NCBI GenBank assembly: GCA_030591745.1
Contig: JAUVAM010000164.1
Coordinates: 1 to 7,562, forward strand
DNA: 7,562 nucleotides
From: Deltaproteobacteria bacterium
GTDB taxonomy: Bacteria; Myxococcota; B64-G9
Direction: 5' to 3'
Shown here: piece after piece, positions 1 through 6,052 of the stretch
Layout: every line of letters begins with the position of its first letter
How positions within the stretch are numbered: the stretch's first letter is position 1
Made by a program: the position numbers and the translations under genes
The notes under the pieces: generated by a model
Database searches by the model: none
What the model was told of the DNA's origin: nothing
Seen by the model: only the letters and a program-made list of their open reading frames with translations

Positions 1-63
1 AAACGTGCCGTCAAGACCGCAACCGGCAAACTCATCAAAATCGCCGACCTCAGCGAGCAATAA
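1..63 (+). CDS. C-terminal fragment of an unidentified protein
   Basis: Frame 1 is open from the window edge and reads KRAVKTATGKLIKIADLSEQ before a TAA stop at 61-63. Only these 20 residues are visible. They are basic with a short hydrophobic stretch, and carry no motif that identifies a family. The stop lies two bases from the stop of the leftward TatD-radical SAM gene, so the genes converge with no room for an independent intergenic terminator. Its being a real gene end is inferred from the open frame and the clean abutment with the neighbour. No function can be assigned. Confidence 0.5.
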   Translation, partial: KRAVKTATGKLIKIADLSEQ

Positions 64-65
64 AG

Positions 66-1535
66 TCATCTCACTCTGAATGAAGCACCCATGGACTCGG
101 CCAAACGCCGGGCGGCGTCTGCGTCCACATTCGTGTGACCCACGACCGTTGCCGTGACTTCGCCGTATCGCTCAACCGCTCGACGGATGAAGGAGCAGAC
201 GCCATCAAATGCGTCTGTGCCATATTGCGAGGGACAGAGTCGGGCATAAGCCTCCCCGTCCGCGGCATTCAAGCTGACGCTGAATGCATCGACGGAGTCG
301 ACAAGTTCGTCCAGCAGAACTCGGCCAGAGACCAACTCGCCCAGGCCGTCCGTATTGACACGAACCTTGAGCCCCTTGGCTTTCAAGGCCCGGCCCACCT
401 CCGCCACCACATCCGGACGCAGCAGAGGCTCACCCAGACCGCAAAAAACCACCTCATTGAAACGCCCACACGAGAGTTCGGCCTCCGCGGCCCGCAGCAA
501 TTCTCCGGACCCGGGCTCCTCGAGCAAACCCAGTTCGACCCCCAGCACATCGCTGCCCTCAAGCTTGAGGCAAAACCGGCAGGCCAAAGTGCAACGATTG
601 GTCACATTGAGATACAGGGCGTCTCCGTACCGATAGGCGAGTTGACCCTGGATGGCTTCCCGCTCATCCAACCTGTACAAACGCCTGGCGTTGGCCGTGG
701 TCACCCGCGCGGCCTCTTCGGCGGAGATGCCCTTGATACGAGCCAGGGTCTTGGCCACCTCGGCCACATAGGCCGGCTCGTTGCGCTTGCCCCGATAGGG
801 CACTGGAGCCAAATAGGGACTGTCGGTCTCAATCACCAGGCGGTCCAAAGGCAGAGCAGCCACCACGTCGCGCAATTTTTGGGCTTTCTTGAAAGTAATG
901 ACGCCGGTCAGGCCAAAGAAAAAATCCAAGCTCAGGCCGACCTCGCCCAGGCCCTCGTCCCCGCTGAAGCAGTGAATGACCCCACCGCATTGCTGAGCTT
1001 GTTCTTCTCGTAAGATGGCCGCAACTTCGTCTTCTGCCTCTCGGGCGTGGATGACCAAGGGCTTGTCGATACGCCTGGCTAGCCGAATAAAGCGCCTGAA
1101 CAGTTGGCGCTGCAAGGCCCTCGGGGAGTGGTCATAGTGGAAGTCCAGCCCCACCTCACCGATGGCCACCACCTTGGGATGCAGGGCCAAACTTGAAAGC
1201 CGCGCTTCCGCTTGCGCCCAAGCTTCATCCCAATCCTTCTGCAGCTTGGGCGACGGCTCTGCCGATGCATCCCCGGACCAGTCCAAACCCAAGACGGCCT
1301 CGTGAGGATGCACACCCACGGTTGCCCAAACACCCGATCGGCTTGCAGCCTGAGCCACGGCCTCAAAGGCACCTTCCGTACCCCGACCCGCGCCGATGGT
1401 GGTGATCTGATGCACACCCGCCCCGCGGGCCCGGGCCAATACCGCGTCCAGATCGGATGCGAAGGACTCGAAATCCAAATGGGCGTGACTATCGAAGAGA
1501 TCCAACTCGGCCCCCGACTCACCGGTTTTGCTCAT
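66..1535 (-). CDS. TatD family metal-dependent DNase fused to a TatD-linked radical SAM domain
   Basis: This 489-residue protein has two domains. Residues 1 to about 295 are a YcfH-type TatD hydrolase, a TIM-barrel metal-dependent deoxyribonuclease. The metal-site residues are all visible: H17 and H19 in DSHAHLD, E127 in IGEVGLDF, H163 in LVIHAR, H188 in VIHCFSG and D238 in ETDSPYLAPVPYRGK. Residues about 300-489 are a short radical SAM domain with the CxxxCxxC cluster motif (C315, C319, C322 in NRCTLACRFC) and a GLGEP motif at 366-370 for S-adenosylmethionine binding. This matches the TatD-linked radical SAM family, often encoded beside tatD; here the two are one chain. The start chosen is ATG at 1535, which overlaps the upstream HEAT gene stop by one base (TGATG) and has GGGAAGG six bases upstream. 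An upstream in-frame start at 1568 would add 11 residues that fit neither RBS nor homology. The TatD call is very secure. The substrate of the radical SAM half is unknown. Confidence 0.95.
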   Translation of the reverse strand: MSKTGESGAELDLFDSHAHLDFESFASDLDAVLARARGAGVHQITTIGAGRGTEGAFEAVAQAASRSGVWATVGVHPHEAVLGLDWSGDASAEPSPKLQKDWDEAWAQAEARLSSLALHPKVVAIGEVGLDFHYDHSPRALQRQLFRRFIRLARRIDKPLVIHAREAEDEVAAILREEQAQQCGGVIHCFSGDEGLGEVGLSLDFFFGLTGVITFKKAQKLRDVVAALPLDRLVIETDSPYLAPVPYRGKRNEPAYVAEVAKTLARIKGISAEEAARVTTANARRLYRLDEREAIQGQLAYRYGDALYLNVTNRCTLACRFCLKLEGSDVLGVELGLLEEPGSGELLRAAEAELSCGRFNEVVFCGLGEPLLRPDVVAEVGRALKAKGLKVRVNTDGLGELVSGRVLLDELVDSVDAFSVSLNAADGEAYARLCPSQYGTDAFDGVCSFIRRAVERYGEVTATVVGHTNVDADAARRLAESMGASFRVR

Positions 1536-2224
1536 CAAGCACCTTCCCGCAGGGCTTCCGCCGCCCAACGGGCCTCGGCGGCCAACTCAGGGTCCGAGGT
1601 CTCCGTCCCCACCTGGTCAAAAACATCCAGGGCCCGAGAGTCGTTCAGATGGACCAAGCCGCGCAATGCGTCCAAGCGATGCGGATCCGACTCGTCGACA
1701 AGCACAGCCACCAATTTTTTGTAAGCCTCGGGCATGCTGAGTCTACCCCAAAGCTCCAGGGCGAAACCCCGTTCTTCGGGACGCTTGGATTTCAAGCGAT
1801 CTTCAAGATAGGCCGACCCCGCCGGGTCGCCGGCGCGTGCCAAGGCGGCGGCGGCTTGCATCCGCTCCAGGGGGTGAAGAAACATTCGCCCCATGAACTT
1901 CCTAAGCCGGTAGCGGGCTGCCTCCGGTCCCAGGTCGATCAGGGCATCCAAGGCAAAAGAGCGCAAATCCGCGGAGCGCAGGCCGGACAACAGAAGATCC
2001 ACACCTCGATCATCGCCCAATTGTGCAAGCCCAATGGCGGCCTTGAAGGCCACCACCGAATCCTGATCTTTGAGCAAGGGATGAATGTGCTCGCAGAGGC
2101 GAACATCGCCCAAAGCCGCCAGGGCGTCTAAGGAACGACCACGCTGCACCGGGTCCGAAGCCTGCAAATCAGCAAGCAGCTTCCCTTTCTCGGCCGCGGT
2201 GATGGTCATGACTGCAGGAGTCAT
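1535..2224 (-). CDS. HEAT-repeat protein
   Basis: This 229-residue protein is built almost entirely of paired alpha helices of HEAT/PBS-lyase-like type. Recurring segments include RSLDALAALGDVRLCEHIHPL, VAFKAAIGLAQLGDDRGVDLL, RSFALDALIDLG, RMQAAAALARAGDP and RLDALRGLVHLNDSRALDVF, giving about five or six repeats over residues 20-225. No signal peptide, membrane segment or catalytic motif is visible, so it is probably a cytoplasmic scaffold or adaptor. The ATG at 2224 overlaps the ricT stop as ATGA, and the stop overlaps the next start by one base, so coupling on both sides is likely. There is no strong Shine-Dalgarno at the usual distance; a GGGGGA run lies about 14 bases upstream. A second in-frame ATG at 2209 would remove five residues. 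Proteins of this kind occur near replication or nuclease genes, but its partner is not shown here. Confidence 0.88.
   Translation of the reverse strand: MTPAVMTITAAEKGKLLADLQASDPVQRGRSLDALAALGDVRLCEHIHPLLKDQDSVVAFKAAIGLAQLGDDRGVDLLLSGLRSADLRSFALDALIDLGPEAARYRLRKFMGRMFLHPLERMQAAAALARAGDPAGSAYLEDRLKSKRPEERGFALELWGRLSMPEAYKKLVAVLVDESDPHRLDALRGLVHLNDSRALDVFDQVGTETSDPELAAEARWAAEALREGA
1542..1548 (-). promoter_or_regulatory. Ribosome binding site of the TatD-radical SAM gene
   Basis: On the minus strand GGGAAGG lies six bases before the ATG at 1535, inside the end of the HEAT gene. It decides the start over the in-frame ATG at 1568 and shows that the gene can recruit ribosomes although it overlaps its upstream neighbour. 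Confidence 0.6.
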
Positions 2225-4023
2225 TCGGTTTTGCCCGATCCCCCGGAGCCTTGTCCCCCGCCGGAACCCTGTCCACCGCCGGAACCCTGTCCACCGCCGG
2301 AACCTTGTCCGCCGCCGGAGCCTTGTCCACCGCCGGAACCTTGTCCGCCACCGGAACCTTGTCCGCCGCCGGAACTTTGTCCGCCACCGGAACCTTGTCC
2401 GCCGCCGGAGCCTTGTCCGCCGGCCGGTCGTCGTTTGCGTCTGCGTTGAGAGCGCCGACGAGACTTGGGCTTGTCTGACTTTTCGCCACCATCAGCTCCT
2501 GGCGCCCGATTTGGAGCCGAAGCCTGGTCTTTGGATTGGGCCTGAGCCGCAGTTTGGGTCTTCGCGCCCTCGCCACCGCCAGGCTTCTTGCGTCGACGTT
2601 TTCGAGCAGGCCGAGCACGGGATCGCTCCTCGGATGCACCCTCCTGAGGCTTGGGCTTATCGGCGGTATCTTCCCGCGTTGTCCTCGGTCTGCGCTCCCG
2701 CCTGGGCCGCCTTTCGGTGGGCGCCGGCCGGGGCTTTTTCTTCTCTTCCGGCTCGGGCGGAGGGACCTCTCCCCTGTACTCGGCCACCGACATCTGCACC
2801 GGGCCACCTTCCAGGAGTACACGCAATCGTCCGCCCAGGACATCGACCTCCAAAATCTTGCCCTTGCCCCTTGGCGTCTCTACGATCTTACCAGTCTTGG
2901 GCAAGCCCTTGCGCAATTCGCTATACAGACCTTCTTCGTAGGTCAAACAGCACATGAGCCGCCCACAAAGCCCGGAGACCTTCTGCGGATTCAACGCCAG
3001 GTTCTGGTTCTTCGCCATCTTGATAGAAACCGGCACAAACTTACGCAGGTAACGTGCACAACACAGGGGCTGGCCGCAAATACCCAGGCCCCCCAACATT
3101 TTGGCCTCATCGCGAACACCGATTTGACGCATTTCGATGCGCACGTGAAGCTGCTGGGCCAAGTCCCTCACGAGGTTCCGAAAATCCACGCGACCATCCG
3201 CCGTGAAGAAGAAAATGGCCTTGTTGCCGCCATGCAAGAAAGCCGCACTGATGAGCTTCATGGGGAGCTTGCGCTCCTCAACGCGCTTCTTGCAAAAGAC
3301 GAGAGCCTCTTCTTCCCGCTTGGCGTTGCGACGCATCAAGAGAAGATCCTGGGGTGTCACCCGCCGGATCACGCGCCGCAGTTTCCTGCCTCGCATATTT
3401 TCCACCCGGAAAACCACATCGCCAAGATTCAAACTGCGCTCGTTGTCCACCACCACCGTGTCGCCCTGACGAAGATTCAGCCCGCCCGGGTCAAAATCCA
3501 TCACTTTGCCATCGGCCAAACGCACACCCACCATCCATTTGGGGCGCGGAGGCGGGGCCGGCTCAGGTTCAGCATCGGGCTCAGATTCAGCATCGGGCTC
3601 AGACTCGACATCGGGCTTGGACTCGACATCGGGCTCAGACTCGACATCGGGCTTGGACTCGACATCGGGCTTGGACTCGACATCGGGCTTGGACTCAGCA
3701 TCGGGCTCAGATTCGACATCGGGCTTGGACTCGACATCGGGCTTGGACTCAGCATCGGGCTCAGACTCGACATCGGGCTCAGACTCGACGTCGGGCTTGG
3801 ACTCGACATCGGGCTTGGACTCAGCATCGGGCTTGGACTCGACATCGGGCTCAGACTCGACGTCGGGCTTGGACTCGACATCGGGCTTGGACTCAGCTTC
3901 GGGCTTAGGTTCAGCATCAGGCTCGTTGATTTTCTGATCTTCGGCCTCGACCGATGGGGCCGCCGCCTCATCGAGAGCTTGTTCCTGCTCGCTGTCCTTA
4001 TTATCGATTTCCTGGTCGTTCAA
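2221..4023 (-). CDS. ricT: PSP1 domain protein, RicT (YaaT) homologue with long repeat tails
   Basis: The core, about residues 162-425, is a PSP1/RicT domain with the family's diagnostic segments: [17 protein letters not shown] (C316, C320, C321) and [14 protein letters not shown] (C353, C358, C359). In Bacillus subtilis RicT joins RicA and RicF in an iron-sulfur complex that aids RNase Y-dependent mRNA maturation and affects sporulation and competence. That role here is inferred. In front of the core lie an acidic leader and 20 hexapeptide repeats of [KE]PD[VA]ES. Behind it come a Lys/Arg-rich stretch (about 430-533) and ten GGGQGS repeats. The family is typically about 250-300 residues, so the tails double it. 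The chosen start is a TTG at 4023 overlapping the holB stop as TTGA, like the ATGA at the other end of the gene. An ATG at 4125 would add 34 residues that look like a shadow of holB. The start is the weakest part of this call; the gene is certain. Confidence 0.9.
   Translation of the reverse strand: MNDQEIDNKDSEQEQALDEAAAPSVEAEDQKINEPDAEPKPEAESKPDVESKPDVESEPDVESKPDAESKPDVESKPDVESEPDVESEPDAESKPDVESKPDVESEPDAESKPDVESKPDVESKPDVESEPDVESKPDVESEPDAESEPDAEPEPAPPPRPKWMVGVRLADGKVMDFDPGGLNLRQGDTVVVDNERSLNLGDVVFRVENMRGRKLRRVIRRVTPQDLLLMRRNAKREEEALVFCKKRVEERKLPMKLISAAFLHGGNKAIFFFTADGRVDFRNLVRDLAQQLHVRIEMRQIGVRDEAKMLGGLGICGQPLCCARYLRKFVPVSIKMAKNQNLALNPQKVSGLCGRLMCCLTYEEGLYSELRKGLPKTGKIVETPRGKGKILEVDVLGGRLRVLLEGGPVQMSVAEYRGEVPPPEPEEKKKPRPAPTERRPRRERRPRTTREDTADKPKPQEGASEERSRARPARKRRRKKPGGGEGAKTQTAAQAQSKDQASAPNRAPGADGGEKSDKPKSRRRSQRRRKRRPAGGQGSGGGQGSGGGQSSGGGQGSGGGQGSGGGQGSGGGQGSGGGQGSGGGQGSGGGQGSGGSGKTE
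2245..2424 (-). repeat. 18-bp tandem repeat, 10 units, encoding GGGQGS
   Basis: Ten 18-bp units code for GGGQGS near the C-terminus of RicT. The outermost unit reads AGGQGS, and one unit has Ser for Gly (GGGQSS, at 2371-2388). Differences between units are mostly silent (ACC/GCC, TTG/CTG on the plus strand). The tract follows a basic Arg/Lys stretch and ends seven residues before the stop. Such Gly/Gln/Ser tracts are flexible and low in complexity. Unit number is likely to vary between strains through slippage. Confidence 0.95.
3565..3924 (-). repeat. 18-bp tandem repeat, 20 units, encoding [KE]PD[VA]ES
   Basis: Twenty contiguous 18-bp units encode an acidic Pro-containing hexapeptide array in the N-terminal tail of RicT. 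On the plus strand the consensus is close to GGACTCGACATCGGGCTT. Variation is at a few fixed positions: Glu or Lys at position 1, Val or Ala at position 4, and TCT or TCC for Ser. Units 12-15 (3763-3834) and 16-19 (3835-3906) match over 72 bp with two differences and share the rare GACGTCGGG variant. This indicates growth by block duplication. The array lacks spacers and stays in frame, so it is a coding repeat. Confidence 0.96.
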
Positions 4024-5072
4024 AGTCTTGATGTCCTCATCGCCAACAAGCAGCGCTCCATGGTCAAGCGCGGGTTGGCGTTGGTCCGCAGCGCGGAGCG
4101 CGCACGCCGGATGTGCTCCATCCAACGCAACAATGTTTGGGGTTTGACCGCCTGATCGGGTCGGGCCAACTCTTCGGCCTTGTCCTGGTTAATCAAAAGA
4201 CCCAAGGAGGACTCCCCCTCCAGTCCAGTTATCATCTTGTCCCTGCACCATAACTCCATCAGGCCCAAAGACTGCTTCAAGTCCTCCTTGGCCTGACTCC
4301 CTTTGGATAGCTCGCCCGCCACCTCCAGCAAATCCGCCATATCGCCGGCCTGCACCCGTTCAAAAGAGCCGATCACCGCGTCTCGCTGAGCCAAAAAAGC
4401 ATCGCCAGCCATCTGCAAGGCCCGCCCCAGGCTGCCCTGGGACATAGCCGCCAAAACCAGAGCTCGCTGTGCATCCACGCCCTGGCGCTCCTCAAGAGTC
4501 TTAGCGATCACCGCCCGAGGCAAGGGACCAAAGGCCAAAACCTGGCAGCGGGATCGCACCGTCGCCAACAGGGCCTCGGGATGGGCCGTAATCAATAGGA
4601 TGACCGTGTCGTCGCTGGGCTCCTCAAGCGTCTTTAAAAAGCGGTTCTGGCTATTGGCGTTCATGCGCTCCGCATCCACGATCAGCACGACCATGAATTT
4701 TCCCAAATAAGGCCGATTGCGGAAGATGGCCGCCACCTCGTCCAAATCCGCGTTGCGAATCTGCTGGGATGGACTGCGACCTTTCTCCGGCTCCCGTTCG
4801 CCTCGACTCACTCGCTCCGCCTCGCAGGCAACCACGCGTAAATCGGGATGGCTGCCGCGGGCGATGCGACCACAAGATTCACAATGCCCACAGGGCTGTT
4901 GCTCGGGATCTTGACAGTTCAAGGCGGCGGCAAAGGCCATGGCCACCCGTTCCTTGCCCACGCCCTCGGGGCCTGAAAACAGGTAAGCATGGGCGACCCG
5001 CCCGTTGGCACGGGCCTTTTCCAAAAGCGCCATGGGTCGTTCATGGCCCAAAATGTCGGGATAGACCGCCAC
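4020..5072 (-). CDS. holB: DNA polymerase III subunit delta' (clamp loader)
   Basis: This 350-residue protein is the delta' subunit of the clamp-loader complex that places the sliding clamp on DNA. An AAA+ fold begins with DILGHERPMALLEKA. The P-loop is GPEGVGKE (34-41), with Glu where Ser/Thr is usual, fitting a subunit that need not hydrolyse ATP. A four-cysteine zinc module follows (C53, C61, C64, C67). A Walker B-like strand VVLIVDAERM (about 128-137) and the SRC sensor (RSRC, 173-176) are present. The C-terminal helical region ends with the short tail RTSRL. GTG at 5072 is chosen because AAGGAAGGA lies just before it and the family normally begins close to the DILGQ-like motif. A TTG at 5102 would add ten residues but sits at the predicted transcription start. 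The stop overlaps the ricT start, and holB-ricT adjacency is widely conserved (holB-yaaT in Firmicutes), which supports both names. Confidence 0.95.
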   Translation of the reverse strand: MAVYPDILGHERPMALLEKARANGRVAHAYLFSGPEGVGKERVAMAFAAALNCQDPEQQPCGHCESCGRIARGSHPDLRVVACEAERVSRGEREPEKGRSPSQQIRNADLDEVAAIFRNRPYLGKFMVVLIVDAERMNANSQNRFLKTLEEPSDDTVILLITAHPEALLATVRSRCQVLAFGPLPRAVIAKTLEERQGVDAQRALVLAAMSQGSLGRALQMAGDAFLAQRDAVIGSFERVQAGDMADLLEVAGELSKGSQAKEDLKQSLGLMELWCRDKMITGLEGESSLGLLINQDKAEELARPDQAVKPQTLLRWMEHIRRARSALRTNANPRLTMERCLLAMRTSRL

Positions 5073-5076
5073 GCAT

Positions 5077-5085
5077 TCCTTCCTT
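5077..5085 (-). promoter_or_regulatory. Ribosome binding site of holB
   Basis: The minus strand reads AAGGAAGGA four bases ahead of the GTG at 5072. It favours that GTG over the in-frame TTG at 5102. An ATG inside the same stretch (GGAATGCG) is out of frame with holB. Confidence 0.6.
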
Positions 5086-5110
5086 CGCGCACAGAGACGC
5101 AACCGCGGGC

Positions 5111-5139
5111 ATTTTCGAGCAAAGCACTTGCGAAGTCAA
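5111..5139 (-). promoter_or_regulatory. Sigma70-like promoter of the holB operon
   Basis: Reading leftward, TTGACT (plus-strand 5134-5139) is separated by exactly 17 bases from GAAAAT (5111-5116). The -35 box matches five of six consensus bases and the -10 box four of six. Transcription would begin near 5104, leaving a leader of about 30 bases before the GTG of holB. This is the only sizeable gap upstream of the four overlapping leftward genes, so it probably drives the whole operon. Confidence 0.5.
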
Positions 5140-5162
5140 AGGAATTGGGCCATGGTCGCCTC

Positions 5163-5975
5163 ATGGGTAGAGGCAGAAAGGCGGTCCTGCTGGGCCTGGT
5201 GGTGCTGGTGGCGGCGGGTACATATGGCCTGCTGATTCACTTCGATCCATTGAGCCGAGTCGAGCCAACCGTGGCGCCACCACCGGAAAAAACCCTGCCC
5301 GTACCAGCCCTTCCCGAACCCGAACCGAAACCCACGCCGCTTGTCGAGCCGGTACCAGCCCCCGAGCCTCCCCCCAGTCTCCCCTCGCCGCCCAAAAAAC
5401 CCCGCGTCCTCATACGCCCCAAGCCCAAGCCCGTCGAAGAAGAGCGCGCGCCCGTCAAAGCGGTCATGACCGTCCGCGACACCACCCCGCCCGAGCTTGC
5501 CCTCATCGAACCCTTGGACCGCTCCTTGACCCGCGAGGCGCGCATCCCCATCCGCGTCCGGGCCGAAGCAGGCGGGCGGGTCGAAGTCGGCCGCATCGAA
5601 CTTCGCGAGCAGGCAGGCGGCCTGTTTTCCGGCGTGCTCGAACTCAAACGAGGCCCCAACACCTTCACGGTCACGGCCGAAGACGCAGTAGGCAACAAGA
5701 CAAAAAAGACCCTGCGCATAACCTATGTGGACCCCAAAATCGAACGCTCTCAGAAACGCATCGGCGTGCTCCTGGGCAAAATCACCGAAGTGAAAAACTT
5801 AGCGGCCGAACTGGACAAACAAAGCGCCGAGCTCGTAGCCCGCATCGACACCTCCGCCGACGTAGATCTCATCAACAAGCTAAGCCACGAACTCCGCGAA
5901 CTCAGAAACAACCGCCGCGAGCTGGCAAAAGAAATCGACCAGGCCATGGACCACTTAGACCACCTGACCCGCTGA
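5163..5975 (+). CDS. Membrane-anchored Pro-rich, Ig-like and coiled-coil protein of unknown function
   Basis: This 270-residue protein is not recognised as a named family. Residues about 6-25 (KAVLLGLVVLVAAGTYGLL) form a hydrophobic helix after a basic MGRGRK start, with no clear cleavage site or lipobox Cys, so a signal anchor with the rest in the periplasm is likely. Residues about 37-92 are rich in Pro, Glu and Lys, a typical envelope-spanning linker. Residues about 106-189 look like a bacterial Ig-like beta sandwich: it opens DTTPPELALIEP and ends NTFTVTAEDAVGNKTKKTLRI, the pattern of Ig-like domains in surface proteins. Residues about 192-270 are charged heptad-like helices, probably a coiled coil. 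ATG 5163 is chosen because it starts the anchor helix. The frame is open upstream to 4989, but that part overlaps holB antisense. The Shine-Dalgarno is weak: AAAGGA lies about 20 bases upstream. It diverges from holB and sits 52 bases before the histidine kinase gene. Confidence 0.82.
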   Translation: MGRGRKAVLLGLVVLVAAGTYGLLIHFDPLSRVEPTVAPPPEKTLPVPALPEPEPKPTPLVEPVPAPEPPPSLPSPPKKPRVLIRPKPKPVEEERAPVKAVMTVRDTTPPELALIEPLDRSLTREARIPIRVRAEAGGRVEVGRIELREQAGGLFSGVLELKRGPNTFTVTAEDAVGNKTKKTLRITYVDPKIERSQKRIGVLLGKITEVKNLAAELDKQSAELVARIDTSADVDLINKLSHELRELRNNRRELAKEIDQAMDHLDHLTR

Positions 5976-5988
5976 TTTAGTGATTTAG
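5973..5988 (+). repeat. 8-bp tandem duplication TGATTTAG x2
   Basis: Two perfect head-to-tail copies of TGATTTAG begin at the TGA stop of the Ig-like protein gene. The last base of the second copy is the first G of the palindrome that follows. Perfect direct repeats this short may reflect slippage or the scar of an insertion. Confidence 0.7.
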
Positions 5989-6052
5989 GGGACGTAGCTT
6001 GCGATTTTGCGATTCGGAGAAGCTTTAATGAGAATAACGCAACAACGTCCCC
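5988..6052. repeat. Imperfect palindrome spanning the kinase gene start
   Basis: The left arm GGGGACGT (5988-5995) pairs perfectly with ACGTCCCC (6045-6052). Inside this, TTGCG (5999-6003) can pair with CGCAA (6038-6042), with a small internal loop between. A second TTGCGATTC copy (6007-6015) can pair instead with GAATAACGCAA (6032-6042) with a two-base bulge. TTGCGATT is itself duplicated in tandem at 5999-6014. The loop holds GGAGAA and the ATG at 6028. No T-run follows the right arm, so it does not look like a simple intrinsic terminator. It could be a REP- or MITE-like remnant or an RNA hairpin acting on translation; the sequence does not decide. Confidence 0.65.
6016..6021 (+). promoter_or_regulatory. 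Ribosome binding site of the TPR-histidine kinase gene
   Basis: GGAGAA lies six bases before the ATG at 6028, an ideal distance. Both lie in the loop of the palindrome at 5988-6052. Confidence 0.65.

Noticed and set aside
135..1013. Plus-strand open frame of 292 codons
   Set aside because: It is antisense to the TatD-radical SAM gene, which has complete catalytic motifs.
2231..2449. Plus-strand frame coding for a Pro/Cys-rich repeat protein (PPPEPC)
   Set aside because: It is the antisense of the GGGQGS tract at the ricT C-terminus, which belongs to a gene with a clear conserved core.
3565..3924. CRISPR array
   Set aside because: The 18-bp units are contiguous, with no unique spacers, and lie in frame in a coding sequence.
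3506..3937. Plus-strand open frame of Ser/Asp/Gly repeats, and other frames across the same tract
   Set aside because: They are shadows of the 18-bp array inside ricT. A period divisible by three keeps all six frames open, and none has a domain or RBS to support it.
2536..4155. Long plus-strand open frame of 539 codons
   Set aside because: It runs antisense to ricT, whose cysteine motifs match a known family; the plus-strand product is low-complexity and has no motif.
5113..5134. Interrupted TTCG..CAA/TTG..CGAA inverted repeat between the -35 and -10 boxes of the holB promoter, as an operator
   Set aside because: The arms are short and need a two-base bulge, which is within chance for a region this size.
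5988..6052. Intrinsic terminator after the Ig-like protein gene
   Set aside because: The stem is not followed by a T-run on either strand, and its right arm lies within the next coding sequence.
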